Below, in pieces: positions 33,691 to 41,879 of a stretch of DNA of 64,000 bases. How positions within the stretch are numbered: position 1 is the stretch's first letter; each line of letters opens with the position of its first letter. The position numbers and the translations under genes are program-made. The notes under the pieces are model-generated. The model searched no databases. It saw only the letters and a list, made by a program, of their open reading frames with translations, and had not been told where the DNA came from. This DNA is from Spirochaetia bacterium (GTDB taxonomy: Bacteria > Spirochaetota > Spirochaetia > Treponematales > Breznakiellaceae): the NCBI GenBank assembly GCA_025997595.1, contig BNUU01000005.1, forward strand, positions 10,218 to 74,217, given 5' to 3'.

Positions 33691-35802
33691 ATGAGAAAGA
33701 ATCAACTTTGGACGACGTCGGCGGCTTTGCTGCTGATAGTCTCTCTTTTCGTTATGGGGTGCAAGACCGATGAGGCGCCGGCGGCGCCGGAAACCCTGGA
33801 AAGCGTGCAAGCGGCTTTTGAGTACGAGATCACCGATGCGGAATCATACCTGGCGTCGCTGCCGATGGGTGTTGCCACTGATTTTGGTGAGGGTTTTCAC
33901 TTTATTACGTCGGCTGAACAGCTTGCGTTCCAGGACGCCATAGATGCCGCTAAAACGGCGCTGATCATTGCGGATACTATTACAGCGGTCAATAACGCCA
34001 GAACCGATTTGGCAACCGCAAGAGGCACGCTACTGACCGCTTATAATGATAATGTCGGTACTTTAACGGGCGACGCTGCCACCGCTGCGGCAGCACGGGC
34101 GGCTTTGCTGGTTGAGATCCAAAAGCAACAGTTATTTATCGCTACCCTGGAGGAGAGTAGCGCTGACCCAGCGGATGTTGAGGCGGGGATTAAATATGTT
34201 ACGACGGCCCAGTTAAGTACTTTTAACACCGCCATAAGCAACGCTATTGTGATTTGGACTACCTCCAGCCAGGCCGCAATTGTTTACGATGGCGCGAAAA
34301 CTGTCTTATTACTCGCCAGGAGTACCATAGATGGAGAGATTAAGATCGGTACCAACACCTCGAGTATCCCAACACCCAACGGTACCTATACGGTAGATGC
34401 CCGCGGCGATACACCGACCGATGATTTTCATATCAGCCTGTCGGCTGACAACAATACGATCGAGGTGCAATTTAGCGGCGCTGTACAGAGCTACACCAGC
34501 ACCGCGCCCAATTTTACCGATGTGAGGAACCTGTTGCTAAATCTCAAAGCGAATGACACCTTCGACATGAATGCCAACCATCTGACCACCGTCACCCTCA
34601 AAACGGTGCCGGCCTCACCAGCTGCCACGATAACCGGCCTGTTGGACGCAGCCGACATCGGTGTTACCCTGGACTACGCGACACCCGCCCTTGGCGGCGT
34701 GACTGTGGAGGCTGGAAAGACGCTGACCATTGATGCCGCCCGGGTTCCCGGACTTACCGGTACCCTTACCATTGAGGCCGGCGCTACCGTTACCGCTGGT
34801 TCCCTCTCCGGGGGTGGTGGCGAAATTGACGGGCCCGGTACCCTGACCGTCAATGTTGGGACCGCTAGTGCCTTTAATAGCACCTTATTGGCTCTTAGTA
34901 GTGGTACTATAGTTAATGGGCCGGTAGTGATCGACCTGAAAGGTAATGTCCCGATTATCACGGAGACTCATGCGTACCTCAGCCCCGGCGGCGGCGGTAC
35001 CGGCACAATCACCATTCAGGATACGAAAGACACCAAGTCAGTAAACAGCGCCGGTCTCTTTGTGGAACACGACAATGTTGTGCTTCAAGGCTTAAAGTTT
35101 GTAATCACCGATTATACGAAGTTGCCTTTTGCCGATTTTGATACGGAAAGGTATATGATCGTGTACAGTGGTGGTTCTAAAACAAAGGTGAGTGGGCTGG
35201 ATATTAGCTTTACACAAAACCTGACCTCTGTTTTGGCCGATAGTCTTGTGGAAATAGACGGTATCTACGTGAATGGAGCTACTGGCGAAGAATTTGTCAT
35301 ATCGAACAACACGGTCGTCCTAAACCCCACCGGATTACACGATACTCAGTTCACGAATGGTATTATTACCGGGAATGCAGACGAAACCACGGGCACCGGC
35401 AATGCAGTGACCGCGACCCTGGGTTATGACTACGCATCACTCACCAATACTACGACAATTCCCAAGCTCGGCTCGTTCACCAAGGTAGAGGCCGGCCAGT
35501 TCTGGAAACAGGGCCAGTACCGGTTGGCGTATACTTCTTCCATAATTAGTGGGGCTATCTCCGATTTTGGTACAGGTGCCGCACATGCGCTCAGCGACAC
35601 CATTGCTGCGTTGCAGGATGGCACCGAATTTGACACCTTTATCAGCGGCCTTACTGCGGATCTTATCATTACCGAAGATTACGGTTTTGTGGAGAAGTGG
35701 GGCTACACCAGCGGTAATATCACCAGCGATAGTTCGTATTGGTTCAAAGATGGTACCACTGGTTGGACCCCCATTTCCGACGGTGCCGACGCCACTCCAT
35801 AA
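33691..35802 (+). CDS. Large surface lipoprotein, function unknown
   Basis: 703 residues. The N-terminus MRKNQLWTTSAALLLIVSLF is followed by the lipobox VMGC, so the mature protein would be lipid-anchored at a cysteine near residue 24. Residues ~35-210 contain three helical repeats built around a TAEQLAFQDAI-like pattern (TSAEQLAFQDAIDAAKTAL, TTAQLSTFNTAISNAIVIW). The rest is Thr/Gly/Asn-rich and beta-predicted with parallel-helix-like runs (GKTLTIDAARVPGLTGTLTI, GATVTAGSLSGGGGEIDGPG). This resembles surface-exposed beta-solenoid adhesin-like proteins. Ribosome site TGGAGG before the ATG. Several hairpins follow the stop. Confidence 0.78.
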   Translation: MRKNQLWTTSAALLLIVSLFVMGCKTDEAPAAPETLESVQAAFEYEITDAESYLASLPMGVATDFGEGFHFITSAEQLAFQDAIDAAKTALIIADTITAVNNARTDLATARGTLLTAYNDNVGTLTGDAATAAAARAALLVEIQKQQLFIATLEESSADPADVEAGIKYVTTAQLSTFNTAISNAIVIWTTSSQAAIVYDGAKTVLLLARSTIDGEIKIGTNTSSIPTPNGTYTVDARGDTPTDDFHISLSADNNTIEVQFSGAVQSYTSTAPNFTDVRNLLLNLKANDTFDMNANHLTTVTLKTVPASPAATITGLLDAADIGVTLDYATPALGGVTVEAGKTLTIDAARVPGLTGTLTIEAGATVTAGSLSGGGGEIDGPGTLTVNVGTASAFNSTLLALSSGTIVNGPVVIDLKGNVPIITETHAYLSPGGGGTGTITIQDTKDTKSVNSAGLFVEHDNVVLQGLKFVITDYTKLPFADFDTERYMIVYSGGSKTKVSGLDISFTQNLTSVLADSLVEIDGIYVNGATGEEFVISNNTVVLNPTGLHDTQFTNGIITGNADETTGTGNAVTATLGYDYASLTNTTTIPKLGSFTKVEAGQFWKQGQYRLAYTSSIISGAISDFGTGAAHALSDTIAALQDGTEFDTFISGLTADLIITEDYGFVEKWGYTSGNITSDSSYWFKDGTTGWTPISDGADATP

Positions 35803-35816
35803 CGTGCCCCCGCTAA

Positions 35817-35839
35817 GCAATCCGGCTTTGCCGGATTGC
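35817..35839 (+). terminator. Perfect 10-bp hairpin after the lipoprotein gene
   Basis: GCAATCCGGC-ttt-GCCGGATTGC. There is no T-run, so it may protect the 3' end or act with the next hairpins. Confidence 0.4.
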
Positions 35840-35954
35840 ACTGCACCAGAGGACCGGTAGGTCCTTAAGGGGGGCAAAGCAGGGCGGCAGGATTACCTCT
35901 GGTAATCCGATTACCGTAGAATCCGTCCGCCTCGTTTACAACGAATCTTGAATG

Positions 35955-35984
35955 GGCCGCCTCCTAACCGGGGCGGCCATTTTT
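35955..35984 (+). terminator. Intrinsic terminator
   Basis: GGCCGCC and GGCGGCC form a 7-bp GC stem, closely followed by ATTTTT. The best terminator candidate for the lipoprotein transcript. Confidence 0.65.
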
Positions 35985-36019
35985 GGGGCCGTCATAGTGA
36001 CGCCCTACCTTGAAAACGG

Positions 36020-36180
36020 CGCACCTGACCCCCGGAGGATATAAGGAGCGCACCGAAAAAAACGGCGAAGGGGGGTGGTACATGAAGCCGTGCGGCCCGC
36101 AGGGACGTATGGCTTCATGTACCAGGACCCCCCGCCCTATTCCCCGTGCGCTCCTGGGACCCATGCAGGGGTCAGGTGCG
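36020..36180 (+). repeat. Nested-hairpin structured element, copy 2
   Basis: Stems: P1 36020-36032 with 36168-36180 (13 bp perfect), P2 36044-36053 with 36146-36155 (10 bp perfect), P3 36077-36089 with 36111-36123 (13 bp perfect), extended by G6/C6 (36070-36075 with 36128-36133). Loop 36090-36110 reads GTG-cgg-CCC-GCA-GGG-a-CGT. Compared with copy 1 at 26923, three base pairs in P2 and six in P3 differ, and every change is compensated on the other arm, while linkers and loop stay alike. Confidence 0.72.
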
Positions 36181-36293
36181 ATTTCCAGAGAATTGTCGCA
36201 GGAGCGGTGGGACTGAGCAGGTAAGGGGGATTTAGGAACAAACCGTAGACGTGTGTTAGGCGATGTTTGAACCGCTTTACATAATTTTATTTT

Positions 36294-36593
36294 CTATGCG
36301 ATTACTCTTTCTAATGTGTGTATGTTTTTTAATTGCTTTTCCAGCAATTCTTTTTCAACCCTTATTTCATATTCATTTTGAATACCAACCCAAAATTCAA
36401 CACTATTACCAAAATACTTTGATAATCTCAAGGCGGTATCTATGGTTATTTTTCTTTTACCCTTTAGTATTTCAGATATTCTTGTTGCAGAAATATTAAT
36501 TTCTTTAGACAACCTATAGGCAGTGATTCCAAGAGGTTTAAGAAAATCTTCTTCTAATATTTCCCCAGGTAATATTGGTTTTATCTTATTCAT
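36294..36593 (-). CDS. higA: HigA-type antitoxin, XRE family
   Basis: 99 residues from ATG 36593, which has GGAG 7 nt upstream. The sequence is the standard HigA layout: KIKPILPGEILEEDFLKPLGITAYRLSKEINISATRISEILKGKRKIT in order, then TALRLSKYFGNSVEFWVGIQNEYE. It binds the promoter and the toxin HigB. It lies 72 nt downstream of the toxin gene, with a hairpin (36641-36657) between. AT-rich compared with the flanking chromosome, which points to a mobile origin. Confidence 0.93.
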   Translation of the reverse strand: MNKIKPILPGEILEEDFLKPLGITAYRLSKEINISATRISEILKGKRKITIDTALRLSKYFGNSVEFWVGIQNEYEIRVEKELLEKQLKNIHTLERVIA

Positions 36594-36640
36594 GCTTATA
36601 CTCCTATAAAAACCGGCACTTGTACCGACGTCAATCGGAA

Positions 36641-36657
36641 GTGTTGCGCAGCAACAC
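36641..36657 (-). other. Intercistronic hairpin between higB and higA
   Basis: GTGTTGC-gca-GCAACAC, a perfect 7-bp stem in the 72-nt gap. It may set the toxin/antitoxin ratio by RNA processing (inference). Confidence 0.5.
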
Positions 36658-36665
36658 ACTACTCC

Positions 36666-36947
36666 TTAATGATAGTCAACAATTTCTACTTCAAAGGCAT
36701 TGCTGTTCTCAAATTTGAAACAAATACGCCATTGGTCATTAATCCTTATAGAATATTGTCCTTTCCTATCTCCTTCCAATTCCTCAAAATTATTTCCCGG
36801 GGGAATTTTTAAATCCCCAAGATTTATTGAGTTATGTATTATTGATAATTTCCTTAATGCAGTTCTTTGTATGTTTTGAGGTAATTTCCTGGAAAACTGC
36901 CTATTCCATACCTTTTCAGCCTCTGCATCTTTAAAAGAACTTATCAT
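36666..36947 (-). CDS. higB: HigB/RelE-type toxin
   Basis: 93 residues from ATG 36947. RelE-superfamily ribosome-dependent mRNA interferase of the HigB branch: MISSFKDAEAEKVWNRQ, LGDLKIPPGNNFEELEGDRKGQYSIRINDQWRICF in order, ending VEIVDYH. The longer ORF reading adds residues encoded by the promoter itself, so 36947 is preferred. The promoter TTGACA-N17-TATTAT ends 7 nt before this ATG. An inverted repeat (AATAAC-gacatat-GTTATT) within the promoter is the probable HigA operator. Confidence 0.92.
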   Translation of the reverse strand: MISSFKDAEAEKVWNRQFSRKLPQNIQRTALRKLSIIHNSINLGDLKIPPGNNFEELEGDRKGQYSIRINDQWRICFKFENSNAFEVEIVDYH

Positions 36948-36954
36948 ATACTCT

Positions 36955-36983
36955 ATAATAACATATGTCGTTATTATTGTCAA
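36955..36983 (-). promoter_or_regulatory. higBA promoter and operator, leaderless start
   Basis: Minus strand TTGACA (36983-36978), 17-nt spacer, TATTAT (36960-36955), 7 nt to the ATG. The spacer and -10 contain the palindrome AATAAC-N7-GTTATT, fitting autorepression. Confidence 0.8.
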
Positions 36984-37353
36984 GTGTTATTATTCACCTT
37001 AAAATGTACCTGTAGTATTGCCCCATTTTGAAAACGGCGCTCCCGGCACCCAACGTAAAGGTGCCTGGTACCATATGCGTACACCTAAGAAGAATTTAAC
37101 CACGAACCACGCGAACCCCACAAACAAAAAGACAAGATTTGGTAGTCCTGGTTCGTGTTTTTCGTGTGGTTAGTGGTTCATTTTCTTGCATTTCCTTTTT
37201 GAATCCCGAAAATCAATCGATATATTTATATCGATAAAAATTATTTTATCAAGCGGTAAGGTACATTTTAGGGGGGCAGCGCTAAAAAAGCTAAAGTTTT
37301 AGGCGGAATTTGCCGAAAATGGTGATGTGGTGATTTTGTCAAGGAGGATAAAG
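36984..37353. other. 370-bp intergenic region with repeats
   Basis: Contains a REP-like pair GGCACC/GGTGCC (37045-37072), an inverted repeat of ACCACGAA-type units (37098-37178), and a short palindrome ATCGATA-tatt-ta-TATCGAT (37216-37235). No gene seen until the possible small ORF at 37354. Confidence 0.6.
37098..37178. repeat. Inverted ACCACGAA-type intergenic repeat
   Basis: The left arm starts AACCACGAACCACGCGAACC; the right arm runs GGTTCGTG...CGTGTGGTTAGTGGTT and is its imperfect reverse complement. Same style as the dnaK-dnaJ repeat, which uses CGCAAAGG units. Confidence 0.55.
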
Positions 37354-37560
37354 ATGACCCCGCAGCCTTATTTTGTCATGTTCGCGCCGGTTCTTTTATC
37401 TCTCTCTATACCTTTATCGACCTTTCTGTTTTGTTCCATTATCCCTTTTTATATGTTCTCCCTTGACAACCACCCCGGTGATTACTATGATTTAAGTCAA
37501 GATCATTTGAGGGGAAGGGAATTTGATCAGAACATGGAATCAGGCTTTAAGTTCTCGTAA
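37354..37560 (+). CDS. Possible small membrane protein (68 aa)
   Basis: ATG 37354 follows a very strong AAGGAGG at 7 nt spacing, the main evidence that it is translated. The product has one long hydrophobic stretch (FVMFAPVLLSLSIPLSTFLF, continuing to about residue 40) and a polar tail (DNHPGDYYDLSQDHLRGREF). No family recognised. It precedes the LPP20-like gene by 32 bp and could be the first gene of that envelope cluster, or a chance ORF. Confidence 0.4.
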   Translation: MTPQPYFVMFAPVLLSLSIPLSTFLFCSIIPFYMFSLDNHPGDYYDLSQDHLRGREFDQNMESGFKFS

Positions 37561-37592
37561 GGGAACTAAGAATACCCATCAAGGAGTTTCTG

Positions 37593-38705
37593 ATGAAAAA
37601 GAGTTCTGTCCTATGGCTGCTTCCCCTGGCCGCAGCGTTGTTTATTGGCTTTCCTTCCACCCTTTTTGCCGGCGGGGAAAAGGATAAAAAGAAATCTGAC
37701 GCCGAAGTCATGACGGTTCCCGGCAATATCGGGGGTGATACCGCTGCGTCGTCTGCCATTCCGGGCGGGACCTTCGCGCCCATACCGGATACGACGGTTG
37801 TTACCGGCGCTGCCGCCCCGATTCCCATCGCCGGTGAGCTTGTTCCGCCCAAACCGGATAACGCGGTTGTCAGCGATCCCATTCTATCTACTGCTGTTTC
37901 TGAGCCGCCTGCCACCCCCGGCGCTCCCCCCCAGGTTCCCGGTCCCAAGAACACCTGGGATCCGGCGTATCTGCCTAAAGAAATACCGATATGGATAACT
38001 GAGCCGGAATATGAAGGGGTGGAGTACCTGTTTGTCGGCGTAGGAAGCGCCCATGGCGCAACGGATCGATTGTCCCTTCAGTTGGCCGAAGCCCGTGCCC
38101 GTCAGGACATTGCACTCCAGTTAAGTTCCAATGTTAAAGCCATGATCACCGATTTTGCGGAAAATCAGGGCAGCGGCGATGCCGAGTTTGATTTATTGCA
38201 GGCTTCCAGAACCCAAATGGTAGGGAAGCAGTTGATCGAGATGGAATTAAAAGACGTCAAGGTGGAAAAGCGGGCAAGGGCCTCCGATGGTACCTGGTGG
38301 GTTAAGGTTCTGTATGAGGACCCGGTCAAAAAAGCTGCCTATGTCAGGGCCAACGCTGCCAGAATTGCCGCTGAACGGGCCGCTGCCGCCCAGGCCGCTG
38401 CTGCTGCCGGTGCGTCGGCGCCGGTATTCCTCCCGCCAATTGAAATTGAACCCCCTGTGCCCGGCACCGATTATACGGAAAGAGCCAAGGAAGCGCTTAA
38501 GGTGATGGATCAGCAGCTTGAGAAGGTCAATGCCCAGCGGTCGGAGAAAGTCAAGGTTCAGCTCCCGGAGGAAGCCAGGCAGCCCTCAGAGGAAGCCAAG
38601 GCCCAGTCGCCGGAGGAAGTCACGGCTCAGGCGCCTGATGATGCCAAGGATCAGCTGTCGGAGAAATCCAGGCTGAAGACCACCGCGGTTGTGTTAAGCG
38701 AATAG
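37593..38705 (+). CDS. LPP20-like exported protein with repetitive C-terminus
   Basis: 370 residues. Signal peptide MKKSSVLWLLPLAAALFIGF...LFA, then a Pro/Val/Ala-rich linker (~40-120). Residues ~130-250 are an LPP20-like domain (EYLFVGVGSAHGATDRLSLQLAEARARQDIALQL in order). An Ala-rich helix (RIAAERAAAAQAAAAAGAS) follows, then a degenerate ~11-residue tandem repeat (about 305-360: SEEAKAQSPEEVTAQAPDDA). LPP20 proteins are envelope lipoproteins of uncertain role; no lipobox is obvious here. First secure gene of a TPR/envelope cluster reaching 41.9 kb. AAGGAG before the ATG. Confidence 0.8.
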   Translation: MKKSSVLWLLPLAAALFIGFPSTLFAGGEKDKKKSDAEVMTVPGNIGGDTAASSAIPGGTFAPIPDTTVVTGAAAPIPIAGELVPPKPDNAVVSDPILSTAVSEPPATPGAPPQVPGPKNTWDPAYLPKEIPIWITEPEYEGVEYLFVGVGSAHGATDRLSLQLAEARARQDIALQLSSNVKAMITDFAENQGSGDAEFDLLQASRTQMVGKQLIEMELKDVKVEKRARASDGTWWVKVLYEDPVKKAAYVRANAARIAAERAAAAQAAAAAGASAPVFLPPIEIEPPVPGTDYTERAKEALKVMDQQLEKVNAQRSEKVKVQLPEEARQPSEEAKAQSPEEVTAQAPDDAKDQLSEKSRLKTTAVVLSE

Positions 38706-38809
38706 GCAGGATGCCGTTTTACCCGGGCTATCCCCTGCGGGGGGTAGTTCGGGTATTAATACGGTCATCAGGGACCTCGCCTATGCAATCAGAAGTTTGG
38801 GGGTTAAAA

Positions 38810-39580
38810 ATGCAAAAATTTTTAATGGCGGCCGGTTTGGTAATGCTGTTATTATGTACAGCCTGTACGACAAGCAGAGCCAAGGGGGACGCTATTTCGC
38901 TGTTGGAGCGCGGTATTGCCTTTGCCGGCAAGGAAGATTATGATACGGCAATAGCGGATTTTACCGGCGCCCTTAAGCTTGACCGAAAATCTTCTGCCGC
39001 TTATAATCAGCGTGGTATTGCATATGCCCATAAGGGCGATTATGCCAAAGCCATAAAGGATTATTCCAGGGTAATTAGACATGATCGTCGTTCTACCGCT
39101 GCCTATACCAGCCGGGGGAACGCGTATTTCAACAACGGTAATTATGCCAAAGCCATAAAGGATTATTCCAAGGTAATCAAGATCTATCCCAATTCTCCCG
39201 CCGCCTATTACAATCGTGATAACGCCGCCGCCTATTACAATCGCGGCATTGCGTATTTCGGTAAGGGTGATTATGATTCGGCCATAGCGGATTATACCAA
39301 AGTAATTAGTATCAGTCCCAATTATGCCGCCGCCTATTACAATCGTGGTCATGCATATTACGCCAAGGGTGATTATGATTCGGCCATAGCGGATAATACC
39401 CAGGTGATCAAAATTTACCCTGATTCTGTCGCTGCCTATACCAGCCGGGGCAGCGCATATTTCAATATTGGTGAGTACGACAGGGCCGTAAAAGACCTTG
39501 CCAAGGCAGTCAGCATTGATCCCGCTTATGCCATCGCAAAGCAGAACCTTGAAATTGCACAGAAGGCACGGGGATATTAG
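38810..39580 (+). CDS. TPR-repeat lipoprotein
   Basis: 256 residues from ATG 38810. I prefer this start because it yields a proper lipoprotein signal MQKFLMAAGLVMLLLCTAC, with Cys at residue 19, whereas the longer frame starting at 38711 adds a non-hydrophobic extension. The mature protein is about seven 34-residue TPRs (for example RGIAYAHKGDYAKAIKDYSR). One unit is interrupted by a near-duplicate (SPAAYYNRDNAAAYYNRG), a sign of repeat slippage. Likely a periplasmic protein-binding scaffold. Confidence 0.82.
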   Translation: MQKFLMAAGLVMLLLCTACTTSRAKGDAISLLERGIAFAGKEDYDTAIADFTGALKLDRKSSAAYNQRGIAYAHKGDYAKAIKDYSRVIRHDRRSTAAYTSRGNAYFNNGNYAKAIKDYSKVIKIYPNSPAAYYNRDNAAAYYNRGIAYFGKGDYDSAIADYTKVISISPNYAAAYYNRGHAYYAKGDYDSAIADNTQVIKIYPDSVAAYTSRGSAYFNIGEYDRAVKDLAKAVSIDPAYAIAKQNLEIAQKARGY

Positions 39581-39606
39581 GCAGGAGCGCCCGTAGAGGT
39601 GAAAAC

Positions 39607-41874
39607 ATGCACAAGATAGTACTGGCGGTAACGCTGCTCGCGTTGTTGTTTACGGCCCATGCGGCAGCCCAGACCAATGGGGATGCCCAGGCCCTGCTGA
39701 ACAGCGGTAATGCGTATTACGAAAATGGCGAGTATGATCAGGCGATAGCCCATTATACCTGGGCGGCCGAGATTGATCCCAATGATGCCGCCGTCTATAA
39801 CAATCGGGGGAATGCGTATTCCGGCAAAGGGGATTACAGTTCGGCGATAGTGGATTATAGCCGGGCAATCAGCATTTATCCCGCCCATGTCCGCGCCTAT
39901 AACAACCGGGGGAACGCGTATTTCAACAAGGCCGAGTACGACCGGGCGATAGATGATTATACCCAGGCGCTCCGGTTTGAGCCTGACAATTACAATATCT
40001 CTTTCTTCCGCGGCATTGCCTATCATGCCAAGGGTGATTATGACAAAGCCATAGCGGATTACGATCGGACAATCAGCCTTGATCCCGAGTATAAGGCCGC
40101 CGTTAATCTTCGGGGTGACGCGTATTATGCCAAGGGCGATTATGACAAAGCCATAGAAGATTACACCAGGGCGGTCGGGTTTGATCCCGGGCGTACCTGG
40201 GTCTATACCATTCGTGGTGACGCGTATTATGCCAAGGGTGATTATGATGCGGCCATAGCGGACTACACCCAGGCTGTCAGACTTGATCCCAGTCTTGCCT
40301 CCGCCTATTACAGCCGTGGGAATACCTATTTTGGCAAGGGCGATTATGATTCGGCCATAGCGGACTATAGCCGGGCAATCAGCATGTATCCCGCCCACTT
40401 CCGCGCCTATAATAACCGCGGCAGTGCCTATAATAACAAGGGCGAAATAGACCGGGCCATAGCGGACTGCTCCCAGGCAATCAGCCTGAACCCCGATTAT
40501 GCCGCCGCCTATAATACTCGCGGTAATGCGTATAACAACAAGGGTGATTATGACAAGGCCATAACGGACCTTACCCATGCAATCCGTCTGAATCCTAATT
40601 TCCCCCCTGCCCATAACAACCGTGGCAATGCGTATAACAACAAGGGTGAAATAGACAATGCCATAATGGACTACACCCAGGCTATCAGTCTTAATCCCAA
40701 TTATGCCCTTGCCTATGGTAACCGCGGGGTCGCCTTTAACGACAAGGGTGACTATGATTCGGCCATAGCGGACTGCACCCAGGCAATTAAGCTTGATCCC
40801 CGGGACGCTACTGCCCGTTACAATCGCGGGCTTGCGTATCATAAAAAGGGCGATGCCGACCGGGCCATAGCGGACTACACCCAGGCAATCAACATTGCTC
40901 CCAATTATGCCAAGGCCTATGGCAACCGCGGCGCTGCCTATTTCGACAAGGGCGATTATGACAAGGCCATAGCGGACTATACCCAGGCTATCAGAATTAA
41001 TCCCAATGACGCCCTGGCCTACAGTAACCGCGGCGCTGCGTATTTTGAAAAGGGCGATATAGATCGGGCCATAGCGGACTATACCCAGGCGGCTAAACTC
41101 GATCCCAATCATGCCCTTGCCTATAGTAATCTTGGCGCGGCGTATAACAACAAGGGTGACTATGACCTGGCGATTGCGGACCTTACCCAGTCAATCCGCA
41201 TTAATCCCAATAATGCCACCGCCTATACCAACCGCGGCAATGCGTATAATAACAAGGGCGATTATGACAAGGCCATAGCGGACTACACCCAGACAATCAG
41301 AATTGATCCCGATAATAATGTTGCCTATTACAACCGTGGCTATACCTATGACGACAAGGGCGATTTAGACAAGGCTATAGCGGACTACACCCAGACAATC
41401 AGAATTGATCCCAATGACAGCTCCGCTTATTACAACCGCGGGCGCGCATATCAGAATCAGGGTAATATAGACCGGGCCATAGCGGACTATGCCCAGGCAA
41501 TCAGCATGGACCCCAATCTTGTTCCGGCCTATAACAACCGTGGTATTGCGTATAAAGACTCGGGGGATATAGACAAGGCCATAGCGGACTATAATCGGGC
41601 AATCAGCATCGATCCCAATTATGCCAACGCCTATAACAATCGTGCTAATGCCTATAGAGACTCAGGGGATATAGACCGGGCCATACGGGACTATACCCGG
41701 GCAATCAGTATCGATCCCAATTATGTCAATGCCTATAACGGCCGCGGTAACGCCTATTACATGAAGAGAGATTACCGGCAGGCAATTATTGACTATACAC
41801 AGGCCCTGAAACTGGATCCGAATAACACGGACACCAAAAAATGGCTTGATGAAGCCCGGAGACAGCAGGGGTAA
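39607..41874 (+). CDS. Exported protein with about 21 tandem TPRs
   Basis: 755 residues. Signal peptide MHKIVLAVTLLALLFTAHAAAQ, then about 21 contiguous 34-residue TPRs with the consensus AYNNRGNAYNNKGDYDKAIA followed by DYTQAIRIDPN. The short linker and near-identical units produce a 102-bp DNA repeat, so copy number could change by recombination. No lipobox, so it is probably soluble in the periplasm or outer-membrane associated. GAGGTG precedes ATG 39607. It follows the TPR lipoprotein by 26 bp and precedes the TatD gene by 5 bp. Confidence 0.88.
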   Translation: MHKIVLAVTLLALLFTAHAAAQTNGDAQALLNSGNAYYENGEYDQAIAHYTWAAEIDPNDAAVYNNRGNAYSGKGDYSSAIVDYSRAISIYPAHVRAYNNRGNAYFNKAEYDRAIDDYTQALRFEPDNYNISFFRGIAYHAKGDYDKAIADYDRTISLDPEYKAAVNLRGDAYYAKGDYDKAIEDYTRAVGFDPGRTWVYTIRGDAYYAKGDYDAAIADYTQAVRLDPSLASAYYSRGNTYFGKGDYDSAIADYSRAISMYPAHFRAYNNRGSAYNNKGEIDRAIADCSQAISLNPDYAAAYNTRGNAYNNKGDYDKAITDLTHAIRLNPNFPPAHNNRGNAYNNKGEIDNAIMDYTQAISLNPNYALAYGNRGVAFNDKGDYDSAIADCTQAIKLDPRDATARYNRGLAYHKKGDADRAIADYTQAINIAPNYAKAYGNRGAAYFDKGDYDKAIADYTQAIRINPNDALAYSNRGAAYFEKGDIDRAIADYTQAAKLDPNHALAYSNLGAAYNNKGDYDLAIADLTQSIRINPNNATAYTNRGNAYNNKGDYDKAIADYTQTIRIDPDNNVAYYNRGYTYDDKGDLDKAIADYTQTIRIDPNDSSAYYNRGRAYQNQGNIDRAIADYAQAISMDPNLVPAYNNRGIAYKDSGDIDKAIADYNRAISIDPNYANAYNNRANAYRDSGDIDRAIRDYTRAISIDPNYVNAYNGRGNAYYMKRDYRQAIIDYTQALKLDPNNTDTKKWLDEARRQQG

Positions 41875-41879
41875 TACCT

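Larger units (their letters stand above)
35803..36293. other. 491-bp intergenic region with hairpins and a structured repeat
   Basis: No gene seen. It holds a run of simple hairpins directly after the lipoprotein gene (35817-35839, 35850-35865, 35888-35906, 35955-35984) and then copy 2 of the nested-hairpin element (36020-36180). The remaining ~110 bp before the higA end has no clear feature. Confidence 0.65.

Noticed and set aside
37593-38705. Lipoprotein lipobox in the LPP20-like protein
   Set aside because: There is no cysteine near the signal-peptide cleavage region, so it is described as exported only.
39577-41112. 511-codon reverse ORF with Ile/Gly/Val repeats
   Set aside because: Antisense reading of the 102-bp TPR repeat; the periodicity comes from the real gene on the plus strand.
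39607-41874. Tandem repeat region considered as a CRISPR array
   Set aside because: Repeats are contiguous 102-bp coding units without spacers and translate into TPRs.
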